Below, piece by piece: positions 48,016 to 56,462 of a DNA stretch of 64,000 nucleotides. The stretch comes from Bosea vestrisii (GTDB lineage: Bacteria > Pseudomonadota > Alphaproteobacteria > Rhizobiales > Beijerinckiaceae): the NCBI RefSeq assembly GCF_030144325.1, contig NZ_CP126307.1, positions 434,001 through 498,000 on the forward strand, in the 5' to 3' direction. The translations under genes and the position numbers were made by a program. Position 1 is the first letter of the stretch. Each line of letters begins with the position of its first letter. The notes below the pieces were generated by a model. That model did no database searches and was not told where the DNA came from. It saw only the letters and a program-made list of their open reading frames with translations.

Positions 48016-49266
48016 ATGCGGAAGGCACTTATGGCCGCCGTTGCGGTCGGCGCTTTGATTGCGGCCGGTGGGACCGGCCAGGCTCAGGAAAAGCTCAAGA
48101 TCGGCATGCTGGCGACGCTTTCGGGCGCGCTGACGTCGGGTGGCGAGGACGGTGTACGCGGTGCTCAGGTCGCCCTGAAGCAGCGTGGCGGCAAGATCGC
48201 CGGCCGCGAGGTCGAGTTCATCATCGCAGCGACCGACGCCAGCCCGGACTCTGCGCTTCGGGCCGCGCGCAAGCTCGTCGAGCAGGACAAGGTCCAGCTC
48301 ATCCTCGGCCCACTTTCGGGCTCCGAGGGCATCGCGATGCGCGACTACTCGAAGACGGTTCCTAACGTCACTGTCGTCGACGCATCGTCGGGAGCGCTCG
48401 AGACCACCTACGTCAATCCATCGCCGAACTATTTCCGCTTCAACAGCAACGGCGCCATGTGGATGGCAGGTCTCGGCGACTACGTATTCAAGGACAAGGG
48501 CTACAAGAAGCTTGCGGTCATCGGCGAGGACTACTCCTTCCCCTATACGCAGGTCTTCGGCTTCGCGCTCGGCTACTGCAAGGCCGGCGGCCAGATCGTG
48601 CAGCGTCAGTGGGTGCCGCTCGGCACCAAGGATTTTGGCTCGGTGATCGCCAATATCCCCGATGACGTCGACGCCGTCTTCCTCGCGCTCGGCGGCGGCG
48701 ACTCCGTCAACTTCCTCAACCAGTACGGTCAGACCGGCGGCAAGGCGAAGTTCGTCGGCGGCTCGATCATGGTCGACCAGACCGTGCTGTCGTCGCGCGG
48801 TAACGCCAAGCGCCTGCTCGTCGGCACGCCCTCCTCGGGCGGCGTCGCCGATGCCTGGGACGATCCGAAATGGAAGGCCTGGGTCAAGGCCTACCAAGAC
48901 GCATTCCCGGCGGATAAGCGCTTTGCCAGCCCGTCCCTGTTCGCGACCAATTATTACAATGCCTTCAACGGCATGGCGACAGGCCTTGAGAAGGTCAACG
49001 CCGACCTCTCCGATGGCGGGACCAAGCTTCGGGCCGAACTCGCCAAGGTCGAGCTTGATGCCCCGAACGGCCCGATCAAGCTCGACGACAACCGGCAGGC
49101 GATCGCCACGACATTCATCACCGAAGTCGTCGAGGCGGCCAATGGCGACCTCACCAACAAGTTCGTCAAGACGGTGCCGAACGTCTCGCAGACGCTCGGC
49201 CTCTCCGCCGAGGCGTTCAAGGCCGTCGGGCTTCCGTCCCGGACCAATCCGGAATGCAAGCCCTGA
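48016..49266 (+). CDS. Branched-chain-amino-acid-type ABC transporter substrate-binding protein
   Basis: A 416-residue exported protein with a signal peptide (about 1-24, ending GQA). The start is ATG 48016, eight bases after a perfect AGGGAGG; the in-frame GTG at 48007 lies inside that site. The mature protein opens with LKIGMLATLSGALTSGGEDGVRGAQVAL, the Peripla_BP_6 (LivK) pattern, with the DASPDSALRAARKLVEQDKV segment. Such proteins bind amino acids, amides, urea or aromatic acids, so the ligand is unknown. It heads the cluster and is separated from it by a hairpin and an AraC gene. Confidence 0.92.
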   Translation: MRKALMAAVAVGALIAAGGTGQAQEKLKIGMLATLSGALTSGGEDGVRGAQVALKQRGGKIAGREVEFIIAATDASPDSALRAARKLVEQDKVQLILGPLSGSEGIAMRDYSKTVPNVTVVDASSGALETTYVNPSPNYFRFNSNGAMWMAGLGDYVFKDKGYKKLAVIGEDYSFPYTQVFGFALGYCKAGGQIVQRQWVPLGTKDFGSVIANIPDDVDAVFLALGGGDSVNFLNQYGQTGGKAKFVGGSIMVDQTVLSSRGNAKRLLVGTPSSGGVADAWDDPKWKAWVKAYQDAFPADKRFASPSLFATNYYNAFNGMATGLEKVNADLSDGGTKLRAELAKVELDAPNGPIKLDDNRQAIATTFITEVVEAANGDLTNKFVKTVPNVSQTLGLSAEAFKAVGLPSRTNPECKP

Positions 49267-49288
49267 TCGCTTCCACTGACTGACTCTC

Positions 49289-49324
49289 CGGGAAGGGACG
49301 CAACAGGAAACGCGCCCCTTCCCG
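49289..49324 (+). other. Hairpin after the binding-protein gene
   Basis: Perfect 9-base arms, CGGGAAGGG (49289-49297) and CCCTTCCCG (49316-49324), with an 18-base loop and no T-tract. Such a structure behind a binding-protein gene usually stabilises the upstream mRNA, so that more binding protein than membrane components is made. Confidence 0.6.
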
Positions 49325-49436
49325 CCTACCGTCCCGCTCCGGTCAACGACGTCGCGCGCGATCCGCCTGCGCCGTCGGGCGAAGGCTCACCTGATGAGGC
49401 CGCCTTGCGCCACCGGGCATTGCTACGCGAGGAGCC

Positions 49437-50291
49437 ATGAGTCGCGCAGTCGCGGTCTGCCACGGTCCGTTCGGACGGGTATCGATCTACGATCTCGATC
49501 GCCCGATGGTGGTGCATGCGCATCGCGAAGCGCATCTGATCTTCTTCCTCGAGGGCTCACAGGGCCTGGTTACGGTCAACGACCAGACCGTGCGCGTCGA
49601 CCCTTTCATGGGCGTTGCCGTCAACCCCTGGGAACCGCACAATTTCCAGCCGGAACAACCCGGCTCGTTCGGCCTATTCCTCGTCGTCTATCTCAAGCCG
49701 GAATGGCTGGCCAAGCAGACCATGTCGGCGCCCGGCTCGCTGGTTTTTCCGTCCTCCGAACTGGTCGTGACCCGCGAGCTCGAGGCCTGGCGCGATCAGG
49801 CCATCGACATGCTGCTGTCCCGGCATAGCGAGCTCAACCTCGCCCCGGTGCTCATGGCGCTGGCGCTGGCGTCGAGCGAACCGATCGAGTCCCATCTCGC
49901 CTCCTCGCTGCTGCATCTCACGTCGGAGTCCGCACTCGACCGGCGCGTGCTGCGCGCCCGCCGGCTGTTGGAACAGTATCCCTCCCATGAGGGCGCACTT
50001 GTCCGCGTGGCGCGCGAGGCCGGGCTGTCGCGCGCCCATTTCTTCAAGCTCTTCCGCGAGCAGGTCGGCGTCACCCCGACGATCTTCGCCAATACGGTCC
50101 GGCTCGATGCGGCGCTCGACCGGATCGTTCTCTCGAACGATCCGGTGACCAGCATCAGCCACAGCCTCGGCTTCTCCGGCCAGAGCGTGTTCACGCGCTT
50201 CTTCACCGCCCATATGGGCATGGCGCCACGCGACTACCGGCGGGTGCTGCGGACGGTGGGCCTGCCGCAATCGCAGGCGAGCCATGTCTGA
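49437..50291 (+). CDS. AraC-family transcriptional regulator
   Basis: A 284-residue protein from ATG 49437 with a GAGGAG site. A cupin-type N-terminal sensor domain (HAHREAHLIFFLEGS, then NPWEPHNF) is followed by two C-terminal helix-turn-helices (GLSRAHFFKLFREQVGVTP; HSLGFSGQSVFTRFFTAHMGMAPRDYRR). The gene sits inside the transport cluster, and its end overlaps the livH start by eight bases. It is therefore the probable local activator that responds to the imported compound. Confidence 0.92.
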   Translation: MSRAVAVCHGPFGRVSIYDLDRPMVVHAHREAHLIFFLEGSQGLVTVNDQTVRVDPFMGVAVNPWEPHNFQPEQPGSFGLFLVVYLKPEWLAKQTMSAPGSLVFPSSELVVTRELEAWRDQAIDMLLSRHSELNLAPVLMALALASSEPIESHLASSLLHLTSESALDRRVLRARRLLEQYPSHEGALVRVAREAGLSRAHFFKLFREQVGVTPTIFANTVRLDAALDRIVLSNDPVTSISHSLGFSGQSVFTRFFTAHMGMAPRDYRRVLRTVGLPQSQASHV

Positions 50292-51297
50292 TTTCATCGG
50301 CCGCCGCCCGATCTGGTCGCTGGTCATCCTGATCGCGATCGCCCTCCTCGCCTTCCTGGTCTTCGCGGTCTGGACGCCGTGGATGGAGCTGACCTTCGGC
50401 AGGAAGCGCGTCTTCCTGAGCGCGCTCTTCAACGGCATCACGCTCGGCGGGCTCTATTTCCTCGTCGCCAGCGGCTTCACGCTGATCTTCGGCCTGATGC
50501 GCAACGTCAATCTGGCGCATGGCTCGCTTTATCTGTTCGGCGGCTATGTCGGCTACAGCATCGGCAACCTGACCGGCTCCTGGTTCGCCGCGCTCATCGG
50601 CGCCTTCGTCATCGTCGCTTTGGCCGGCATGCTGATGCAGGTGCTGCTCTTCCGCTGGATGGAAGGCCAGGACCTGCGCCAGACGCTGGTCACGATCGGC
50701 CTCTCGATCATCGTCGCCGACCTTCTGCTCTGGAGCTATGGCGGCGACACCTTCCAGGTGACGACGCCGGACTGGCTCTCCGGACCGATCCAGCTGCCTT
50801 TCGTCGTCGCGCTGCGCAGCAATGGCGAGGCGGTGATGATGATGTACCCGCTGGTCCGCATCGCGATCCTGATCGGCGCGATCATCCTTGGCGTCGCGAT
50901 GTGGCTCGTGCTCAACCGCACCCGCATCGGCATGCTGGTGCGCGCCGGCGTCGACGACCGCGACATGCTCTCCGCCACCGGCGTGCGCGTGCAGCTCGTC
51001 TTCATCATGGTCTTCGCCTTCGGGGCCGGGCTCGCCGGTCTCGCCGGCGTCGTCGGCGGCACCTTCCAGTCGCTCCAGCCCGGCGAGGATACCAAGATTC
51101 TGCTGTCCTCGCTCGTCGTCGTCATCGTCGGCGGCATGGGCTCGATCCCAGGCGCGGCGATGGGTGCGCTCATCGTCGGCCTCGCCGAGCAGTTCGGCTC
51201 GGTCTACATGCCGACCTATGCGGTGATGCTGACCTTCGTCATCATGGTCGTGGTGCTGGCGATCCGGCCGCAAGGCCTGGCAGCGGTGAGGCGCTAA
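50284..51297 (+). CDS. livH: ABC transporter permease, LivH type
   Basis: A 337-residue protein with about eight to nine membrane helices. The family opening FNGITLGGLYFLVASGFTLIFGLMRNVNLAHGS is intact and the late GGMGSIPGAAMGALIVGLAEQFG block is present. It forms the import channel with LivM. The ATG is inside the end of the AraC gene, an overlap that suggests coupled expression of sensor and transporter. Confidence 0.93.
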   Translation: MSDFIGRRPIWSLVILIAIALLAFLVFAVWTPWMELTFGRKRVFLSALFNGITLGGLYFLVASGFTLIFGLMRNVNLAHGSLYLFGGYVGYSIGNLTGSWFAALIGAFVIVALAGMLMQVLLFRWMEGQDLRQTLVTIGLSIIVADLLLWSYGGDTFQVTTPDWLSGPIQLPFVVALRSNGEAVMMMYPLVRIAILIGAIILGVAMWLVLNRTRIGMLVRAGVDDRDMLSATGVRVQLVFIMVFAFGAGLAGLAGVVGGTFQSLQPGEDTKILLSSLVVVIVGGMGSIPGAAMGALIVGLAEQFGSVYMPTYAVMLTFVIMVVVLAIRPQGLAAVRR

Positions 51298-51299
51298 AG

Positions 51300-52388
51300 A
51301 TGGCGCTCGCAGAACCCCGCCTCGCAATTGCGACTCCGCGCCAGCGCGAAGGGCTCAGCGAGGTGATCGCCCGGCAGGGCACGGCCTTCTGGATTGTCGC
51401 AGCCCTGCTGCTGATGATGCCGCTGATCGCGAACCCGTTCTGGCTCGTCCAGATCCTCGCCTACGCGATGATCCTCGGCATGATCGCGCTCAGCCTGATG
51501 TTCCTTGCCGGCTATGGCGGCATCGTCAGCCTGATCCAGATGACGGTCGCGGCCTTCGCCGCCTATCTCGTCGCCATCTTCGGCGACAGCGCCATCACCC
51601 AGATCAGCCTGAAATGGCCGTGGTGGACGGCGGTGCCGGTCGCGATCCTGCTCGCCACTTTGTTCGGCACGCTGGGCGGCGCACTCTCGGTCAGGACCGA
51701 GGGCATCTACACGATCATGATCACGCTCGCGATCGGCTCGGCATTCTACTACCTGACGCTGCAGAACTACACGATCTTCAATGGTTTCAGCGGCTTCAAC
51801 GGGGTTCTTCCTCCGGTCTTCCTCGGGGTCGACTGGGGCAGCACCGTGCCGTTCTATTACCTTGCGCTCGGCTGCGCCGCCCTCGCTTATGCGGTCGTCG
51901 TCTATGTCTCGCGGGCGCCCTTCGGCCTTGCCTTGCAGGGCACGCGCGACAATCCCAGGCGCATGGCGGCGCTCGGCTTCGACGTCGTCGCCCATCGCAT
52001 CGCCGCCTATGCCTTTGCCTCGGTGATCGCCGCGTTCGCCGGTGTGCTGCTGGTCTGGTATCAGCGCCAGGTCTCGCCCGGGACGGGCGGTGTCGGGCCG
52101 GTGGTCGACATGCTGATCATCGCCGTGGTCGGTGGATTGAGCCGCCCGATCGGCCCGTTCATCGGCGCGCTCGTCTATGTGCTGCTGCGGACCTTCGCGC
52201 TCGACCTGCTCGAAGCGGTCGGGTTCGAGGGCAAGCGCTATCAGCTGCTCATCGGCCTCGGCTTCCTCGTCATCGTGCTGTTCTCGCCGGACGGGCTGAT
52301 CGGCATCTGGCAGCGCCTGCGCGAGCGCTATCGTCGCGGCCGCGAGACGCAGGCAGCACAGATGCGCGTCGGCGGAGGCTCGCCATGA
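51300..52388 (+). CDS. livM: ABC transporter permease, LivM type
   Basis: A 362-residue protein with about ten membrane helices, starting at ATG 51300 two bases after the livH stop. Family blocks are ILGMIALSLMFLAGYGGIVSLIQM and RDNPRRMAALGFDVVAHRIAAYAFASVIAAFAGVLL. An additional frame open to 50379 is a livH shadow. The basic C-terminal tail (about 340-362) is cytosolic. It partners LivH in the membrane. Confidence 0.93.
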   Translation: MALAEPRLAIATPRQREGLSEVIARQGTAFWIVAALLLMMPLIANPFWLVQILAYAMILGMIALSLMFLAGYGGIVSLIQMTVAAFAAYLVAIFGDSAITQISLKWPWWTAVPVAILLATLFGTLGGALSVRTEGIYTIMITLAIGSAFYYLTLQNYTIFNGFSGFNGVLPPVFLGVDWGSTVPFYYLALGCAALAYAVVVYVSRAPFGLALQGTRDNPRRMAALGFDVVAHRIAAYAFASVIAAFAGVLLVWYQRQVSPGTGGVGPVVDMLIIAVVGGLSRPIGPFIGALVYVLLRTFALDLLEAVGFEGKRYQLLIGLGFLVIVLFSPDGLIGIWQRLRERYRRGRETQAAQMRVGGGSP

Positions 52389-53173
52389 GCGCCGTGCCGA
52401 GCCTGGAGCGGCTGAGCACTGCCAGCTCGGGCAATGCGCTCGAACTGCGCGGCGTCTCGCGCCTGTTCGGTGCGCTCGCGGCCCTGTCCGACGTCACGCT
52501 GTCGGTCCGGCCCGGCGAGCGGCGCGCCGTGCTCGGCTCGAACGGGGCCGGCAAGACCACGCTGTTCAACTGCGTCACCGGCGATTTCACGCCGAGCTCC
52601 GGCGTCATCCGCTTCTTCGGCGAGGATGTTACGACATTCCCGCCGCATGAGCGCATCCGCCGCGGGCTCAGGCGCACCTACCAGATCTCGTCGCTCTTCG
52701 CCGGGCTGACGGTGGTCGACAATGTCTACCTCGCCTGCCGCGGCGTCTCGCGGAACCGTTTCTCGCTGCGGCGGCCGCGCCGTGACGACACGCTCCAGCA
52801 TGCTGCCGAGAGCCTGGTCGATGCCGTCCATCTCACGGCCGTCAAGGACAGGCTGGTCGGAGAGCTTGCCTATGGCCAGCAGCGCCAGCTCGAGATCGCC
52901 CTCGCCCTCTCGGGCGCACCGCGCTTCATCCTGTTCGACGAGCCGGCGGCGGGCCTGTCGCCGACCGAGCGGCAGGATCTCGTCCGGATCCTGACCTCGC
53001 TGCCGGCCCATATCGGCTACATCATCATCGAGCACGACATGGACGTGGCGCTACGCGTCGTCGAGAGCGTGACGATGATGCACAACGGCCGCATCTTCAA
53101 GGAAGGACGGCCCGACGAGATCGAGTCCGATCCCGAAGTGCAGGAACTCTATCTCGGGGGCGGTCATGGCTGA
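52385..53173 (+). CDS. livG: ABC transporter ATP-binding protein, LivG type
   Basis: A 262-residue ATPase. ATG 52385 overlaps the livM stop (ATGA). Walker A is GSNGAGKTT and the LivG-typical RTYQISSLFAGLTVVDNV is present. The signature is LAYGQQRQLEIA rather than LSGGQ, as in many LivG proteins. Walker B is ILFDEPAAGLSP and the H-loop is in IEHDMDV. It energises import together with the LivF domain encoded next, whose start overlaps its stop by eight bases. Confidence 0.94.
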   Translation: MSAVPSLERLSTASSGNALELRGVSRLFGALAALSDVTLSVRPGERRAVLGSNGAGKTTLFNCVTGDFTPSSGVIRFFGEDVTTFPPHERIRRGLRRTYQISSLFAGLTVVDNVYLACRGVSRNRFSLRRPRRDDTLQHAAESLVDAVHLTAVKDRLVGELAYGQQRQLEIALALSGAPRFILFDEPAAGLSPTERQDLVRILTSLPAHIGYIIIEHDMDVALRVVESVTMMHNGRIFKEGRPDEIESDPEVQELYLGGGHG

Positions 53174-55409
53174 GCGCCTGAAAGCCCCACCCGCCGCCGG
53201 CGTTCCGATCCTGCAGATCGCGGGCTTGAATGTCTTCTACGGCCGCTCGCACGCCGTCCAGGGTGTCGACCTCACGCTGCAGCACGGCGTCCTCTCCGTC
53301 GTCGGTCGCAATGGCATGGGCAAGACGACCATGTGCAAGGCGATCATGGGGCTGGTCCCGATCGCATCGGGCTCGATCCGCTTCTTCGGCGAGGAGATCG
53401 CCGGCCGCTCGCCGGCCGAGGTGGCGCGACTCGGCATCGGCTATGTGCCGCAAGGCCGCCGGCTCTGGCGCTCGCTGACGGTCGACGAGCATTTGCGGCT
53501 GATGCAGCGCGGCAAGCGCGGCGCCTGGACGCCGGAGCGCATCTACGAGGTCTTCCCGCGCCTGGCCGAGCGCCGCAGCAATGGCGGCGGCCAGCTCTCC
53601 GGCGGCGAGCAGCAGATGCTGGCGATCAGCCGGGCGCTGCTGCTCAATCCCCGCTTGCTGGTCATGGACGAGCCGACCGAGGGGTTGGCGCCGGTCATCG
53701 TCGCCCATGTCGAGGAGATGCTGGTCCGGCTCGCCGACCAGGGCGATGTCGCGATCCTGGTGATCGAGCAGAACATCGGCGTCGCCACGCAGATGTCCGA
53801 CCCCGTCGCGATCATGGTCAACGGCCGGATCAACCGCATCATCGCCTCGGCGACGCTCGCCGGCGACCGCGAGCTGCAGCAGCGCCTGCTCGGCGTCGGC
53901 CGCCACGGCCATGACGATACCGATGCGGCCTTGGACACCGCGCGTCCCGGCACGGCCGCAGAGGCCGCCTCCCCCGCCCCGACCGGACCGATCCGCGTCT
54001 ATGTCTCGAACCCGGTTATCCCGAACCGCTGGTCACAAGCCGTGCCGGCCGCCCGTATCGAGGCTCAGGCCCGCACCATCTCGCGCCCGACGCTGGCGAC
54101 CCGCGATGGCCAGCCGATCGGCGGGGTCCGGCCGCTCGCGGCTGCGGCGAACAGCGAGCCCTATGTGGTCGTCGCCGGCACGCTCGACACCAAGGGCGAG
54201 GAGCTGCGTTTCATCCGCGACCTGATCCGGGCCGAGGGGTTGCGCACCCGTCTCGTCGATCTGTCGACATCCGGCCGCAGTGCCGGGGGTGACGTCACCC
54301 CGCAAGAGGTCGCCCTCGCCCATCCGAAAGGCTCGGCCGGCATCTCCTCAGGCGATCGCGGCACGGCGGTCGCGGCGATGACCGAGGCGTTCAAAGCCTG
54401 GCTGCCGCGCCAGCAGGGCCTGCTCGGCATCATCTCGGCCGGCGGCTCGGGCGCCACCGCGATGGTAACGCCGGCGATGCAGGCGCTGCCGGTCGGCCTG
54501 CCCAAGTTGATGATCTCGACCATGGCGTCGGGCGATGTCCGCGCCTATGTCGGCGCCACCGACATCGCGATGCTGCACGCCGTCACCGATGTGCAGGGCA
54601 TCAACCGTGTCTCGCGCCTCGTGCTCGGCAATGGTGCGCACGCCATCGCCGCCATGGCCAAGGCCCGCCTCGCCGAGCTCAAGCCCGAAGGGCCGCGCCG
54701 CCGGGAGCCCGAGAAGCCGCTGGTCGGGCTCACCATGTTCGGCGTGACCACGCCTTGCGTCCAGCAAGTCTCCAGGCTCCTCGCCGCGGAATGGGAACCG
54801 CTCGTCTTCCACGCCACCGGCACCGGTGGCCGCTCGCTGGAGAAGCTGGTCGATTCCGAGCTCGTCAGCGCGGTGATCGACGTCTCGACCACTGAGATCT
54901 GCGACATGCTGATGGGCGGCATCCTGCCGGCGACGGAGGACCGTTTCGGCGCGATCATCCGCACCCGCATCCCCTATGTCGGCTCGGTCGGCGCGCTCGA
55001 CATGGTGAACTTCGCCGCGCCCGAGAGCGTGCCCGAGCGCTATCGCGGCCGCCTCCTCTATCCGCACAACCCGCAGATCACCCTGATGCGGACCACGTCG
55101 GAGGAGAACACGCGTATGGGCCGCTGGATCGGCGAGCGGCTGAACCAGATGGAAGGGCCGGTCCGCTTCCTGATCCCCGAGCTCGGCGTCTCCGCCCTGG
55201 ATGCACCCGGCCAGCCTTTCCACGACCCGTCCGCCGATGCGGCGTTGTTCCAGGCGCTGGAGCAGACGGTGCGCACCAGTTCGAACCGGCAGCTCATCCG
55301 CCTGCCGCTCCACATCAACGACCCCGCCTTCGCCTCGGCATTGGTGCAGCAGTTCCGCACCCTGCACGCCGGGAGGCGGCGCGAGCGGGCCGGCGGAGGC
55401 AGGTCATGA
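53166..55409 (+). CDS. Fusion of a LivF ATPase with a UPF0261 (Tm-1-like ATP-binding) domain
   Basis: A single 747-residue frame. Residues about 13-245 are a complete LivF ATPase: Walker A GRNGMGKTT (47-55), signature LSGGEQQMLAIS, Walker B LLVMDEPTEGLAP. A Pro/Ala-rich linker (about 250-330) leads to a complete UPF0261 domain (about 333-735) beginning YVVVAGTLDTKGEELRFIRDLI, with IISAGGSGATAM and STMASGDV. UPF0261 is related to the N-terminal half of the tomato virus-resistance protein Tm-1. I see no frameshift or stop at the junction, so the fusion is real as sequenced. Its stop overlaps the next gene (ATGA), which encodes the Tm-1 C-terminal-like TIM barrel. Coupling an import ATPase to this enzyme-like domain suggests processing of the imported compound, but the reaction is unknown. 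Confidence 0.92.
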   Translation: MAERLKAPPAAGVPILQIAGLNVFYGRSHAVQGVDLTLQHGVLSVVGRNGMGKTTMCKAIMGLVPIASGSIRFFGEEIAGRSPAEVARLGIGYVPQGRRLWRSLTVDEHLRLMQRGKRGAWTPERIYEVFPRLAERRSNGGGQLSGGEQQMLAISRALLLNPRLLVMDEPTEGLAPVIVAHVEEMLVRLADQGDVAILVIEQNIGVATQMSDPVAIMVNGRINRIIASATLAGDRELQQRLLGVGRHGHDDTDAALDTARPGTAAEAASPAPTGPIRVYVSNPVIPNRWSQAVPAARIEAQARTISRPTLATRDGQPIGGVRPLAAAANSEPYVVVAGTLDTKGEELRFIRDLIRAEGLRTRLVDLSTSGRSAGGDVTPQEVALAHPKGSAGISSGDRGTAVAAMTEAFKAWLPRQQGLLGIISAGGSGATAMVTPAMQALPVGLPKLMISTMASGDVRAYVGATDIAMLHAVTDVQGINRVSRLVLGNGAHAIAAMAKARLAELKPEGPRRREPEKPLVGLTMFGVTTPCVQQVSRLLAAEWEPLVFHATGTGGRSLEKLVDSELVSAVIDVSTTEICDMLMGGILPATEDRFGAIIRTRIPYVGSVGALDMVNFAAPESVPERYRGRLLYPHNPQITLMRTTSEENTRMGRWIGERLNQMEGPVRFLIPELGVSALDAPGQPFHDPSADAALFQALEQTVRTSSNRQLIRLPLHINDPAFASALVQQFRTLHAGRRRERAGGGRS

Positions 55410-56287
55410 CGAGCTTCGACAAGAAGGCCCTGCTGAAACGCTTCCGGGCGATGATCGCCAGGGGCGAGCCGATTGTCGGCGGCGGCGCCGGCACGGGCCT
55501 GTCCGCCAAATGCGAAGAGGCCGGCGGGATCGACCTGATCGTGATCTACAATTCCGGCCGCTACCGCATGGCCGGCCGCGGCTCGCTCTCCGGGCTGATG
55601 CCCTATGGCGACGCCAACGCCATCGTCATGGAGATGGCGGCCGAAGTGCTGCCGGTCGTGAAGACAACGCCGGTGATCGCCGGCGTCTGCGGCACCGATC
55701 CGTTCCGGCGCATGGATGTCTTTCTCGACGAGGTGAAGCGCATCGGCTTTGCCGGCGTGCAGAACTTCCCGACCGTTGGCCTGATCGACGGCACCTTCCG
55801 CGCCAATCTCGAAGAGACCGGCATGGGCTTTGGGTTGGAGGTCGAGATGATCGCCCTTGCCAACGCCAAGGGCCTGCTGACCACACCTTACGTCTTCTGC
55901 GAGGACGACGCCCGCGCGATGGCAAAAGCCGGCGCCGACATCATCGTCTGCCATCTCGGTCTCACCACCGGCGGCTCGATCGGCGCCGAAACGGCGCTCA
56001 AGCTCAAGGACTGCCCGGCGCTGGTCGAGCGCTGGGCGAAGGCTGCGCTCGCCGTGAAGAAGGATGCGATCATCCTCGTCCATGGCGGGCCTGTCGCCGA
56101 GCCGGCCGACGCCGACTTCATCATGAAGAACACGGTCAACTGCCACGGCTTCTACGGCGCGTCCTCGATGGAGCGCCTGCCGGTCGAGGTCGCGATCCGC
56201 GACCAGACCCGTGCCTTCAAGCAGATCGGCCGCGCAGCCAAAGCCAGCAAGCCGGCACGCAAGCCCGACAAAGGCACGAAACCATGA
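55406..56287 (+). CDS. Phosphoenolpyruvate hydrolase-family TIM-barrel protein (Tm-1 C-terminal-like)
   Basis: A 293-residue TIM barrel of the PF09370 type. Recognisable blocks are EPIVGGGAGTGLSAKCEEAGGIDLIVIYNSGRYRMAGRGSL, VIAGVCGTDPF and FAGVQNFPTVGLIDG, and the C-terminal FYGASSMERLPVE phosphate-binding-like segment. The tail (about 270-293) is a lysine-rich extension. In plants this domain is fused to UPF0261 in Tm-1; here it is a separate gene that overlaps the UPF0261 fusion by four bases. The two probably form one complex. The family name does not fix the substrate. Confidence 0.9.
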   Translation: MTSFDKKALLKRFRAMIARGEPIVGGGAGTGLSAKCEEAGGIDLIVIYNSGRYRMAGRGSLSGLMPYGDANAIVMEMAAEVLPVVKTTPVIAGVCGTDPFRRMDVFLDEVKRIGFAGVQNFPTVGLIDGTFRANLEETGMGFGLEVEMIALANAKGLLTTPYVFCEDDARAMAKAGADIIVCHLGLTTGGSIGAETALKLKDCPALVERWAKAALAVKKDAIILVHGGPVAEPADADFIMKNTVNCHGFYGASSMERLPVEVAIRDQTRAFKQIGRAAKASKPARKPDKGTKP

Positions 56288-56302
56288 GCATTCGGCTCAC
56301 CC

Positions 56303-56420
56303 TCAGCCCTCATCCTGAGGAGCCGCGAAGCGGCGTCTCGAAGGATGATCCAGGAGACTCCGGAACCATCTGGAGCATCCTTCGAGACGCGCCTGCGGCG
56401 CTCCTCAGGATGAGGGCTGA
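56303..56420. repeat. Long palindromic intergenic repeat (about 118 bp)
   Basis: Two 45-base arms (56303-56347 and 56376-56420) are near-perfect reverse complements. They share the outer TCAGCCCTCATCCTGAGGAG and the inner GTCTCGAAGGATG. Each arm also contains a small GC hairpin whose sequence differs between arms. CATCCTGAGG...TCTCGAAGGATG palindromes are dispersed multicopy elements in Hyphomicrobiales genomes. It fills the only real gap in the 3' half of the cluster, so it may insert a processing or attenuation point before the flotillin-like gene. Confidence 0.85.
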
Positions 56421-56462
56421 AGGGGAAGGCGCGAACGCGGCGCTGGCGGGGAGAACATCACC

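Noticed and set aside
47896..48897. Minus-strand 333-residue frame opposite the binding-protein gene
   Set aside because: The plus-strand gene has a signal peptide, family motifs and a perfect ribosome site; the minus frame has no recognisable domain.
50203..51327. Minus-strand frame rich in Asp/Glu/His opposite livH
   Set aside because: Composition is the typical antisense of a hydrophobic membrane protein (Leu/Ile/Val codons reversed), so it is an artefact.
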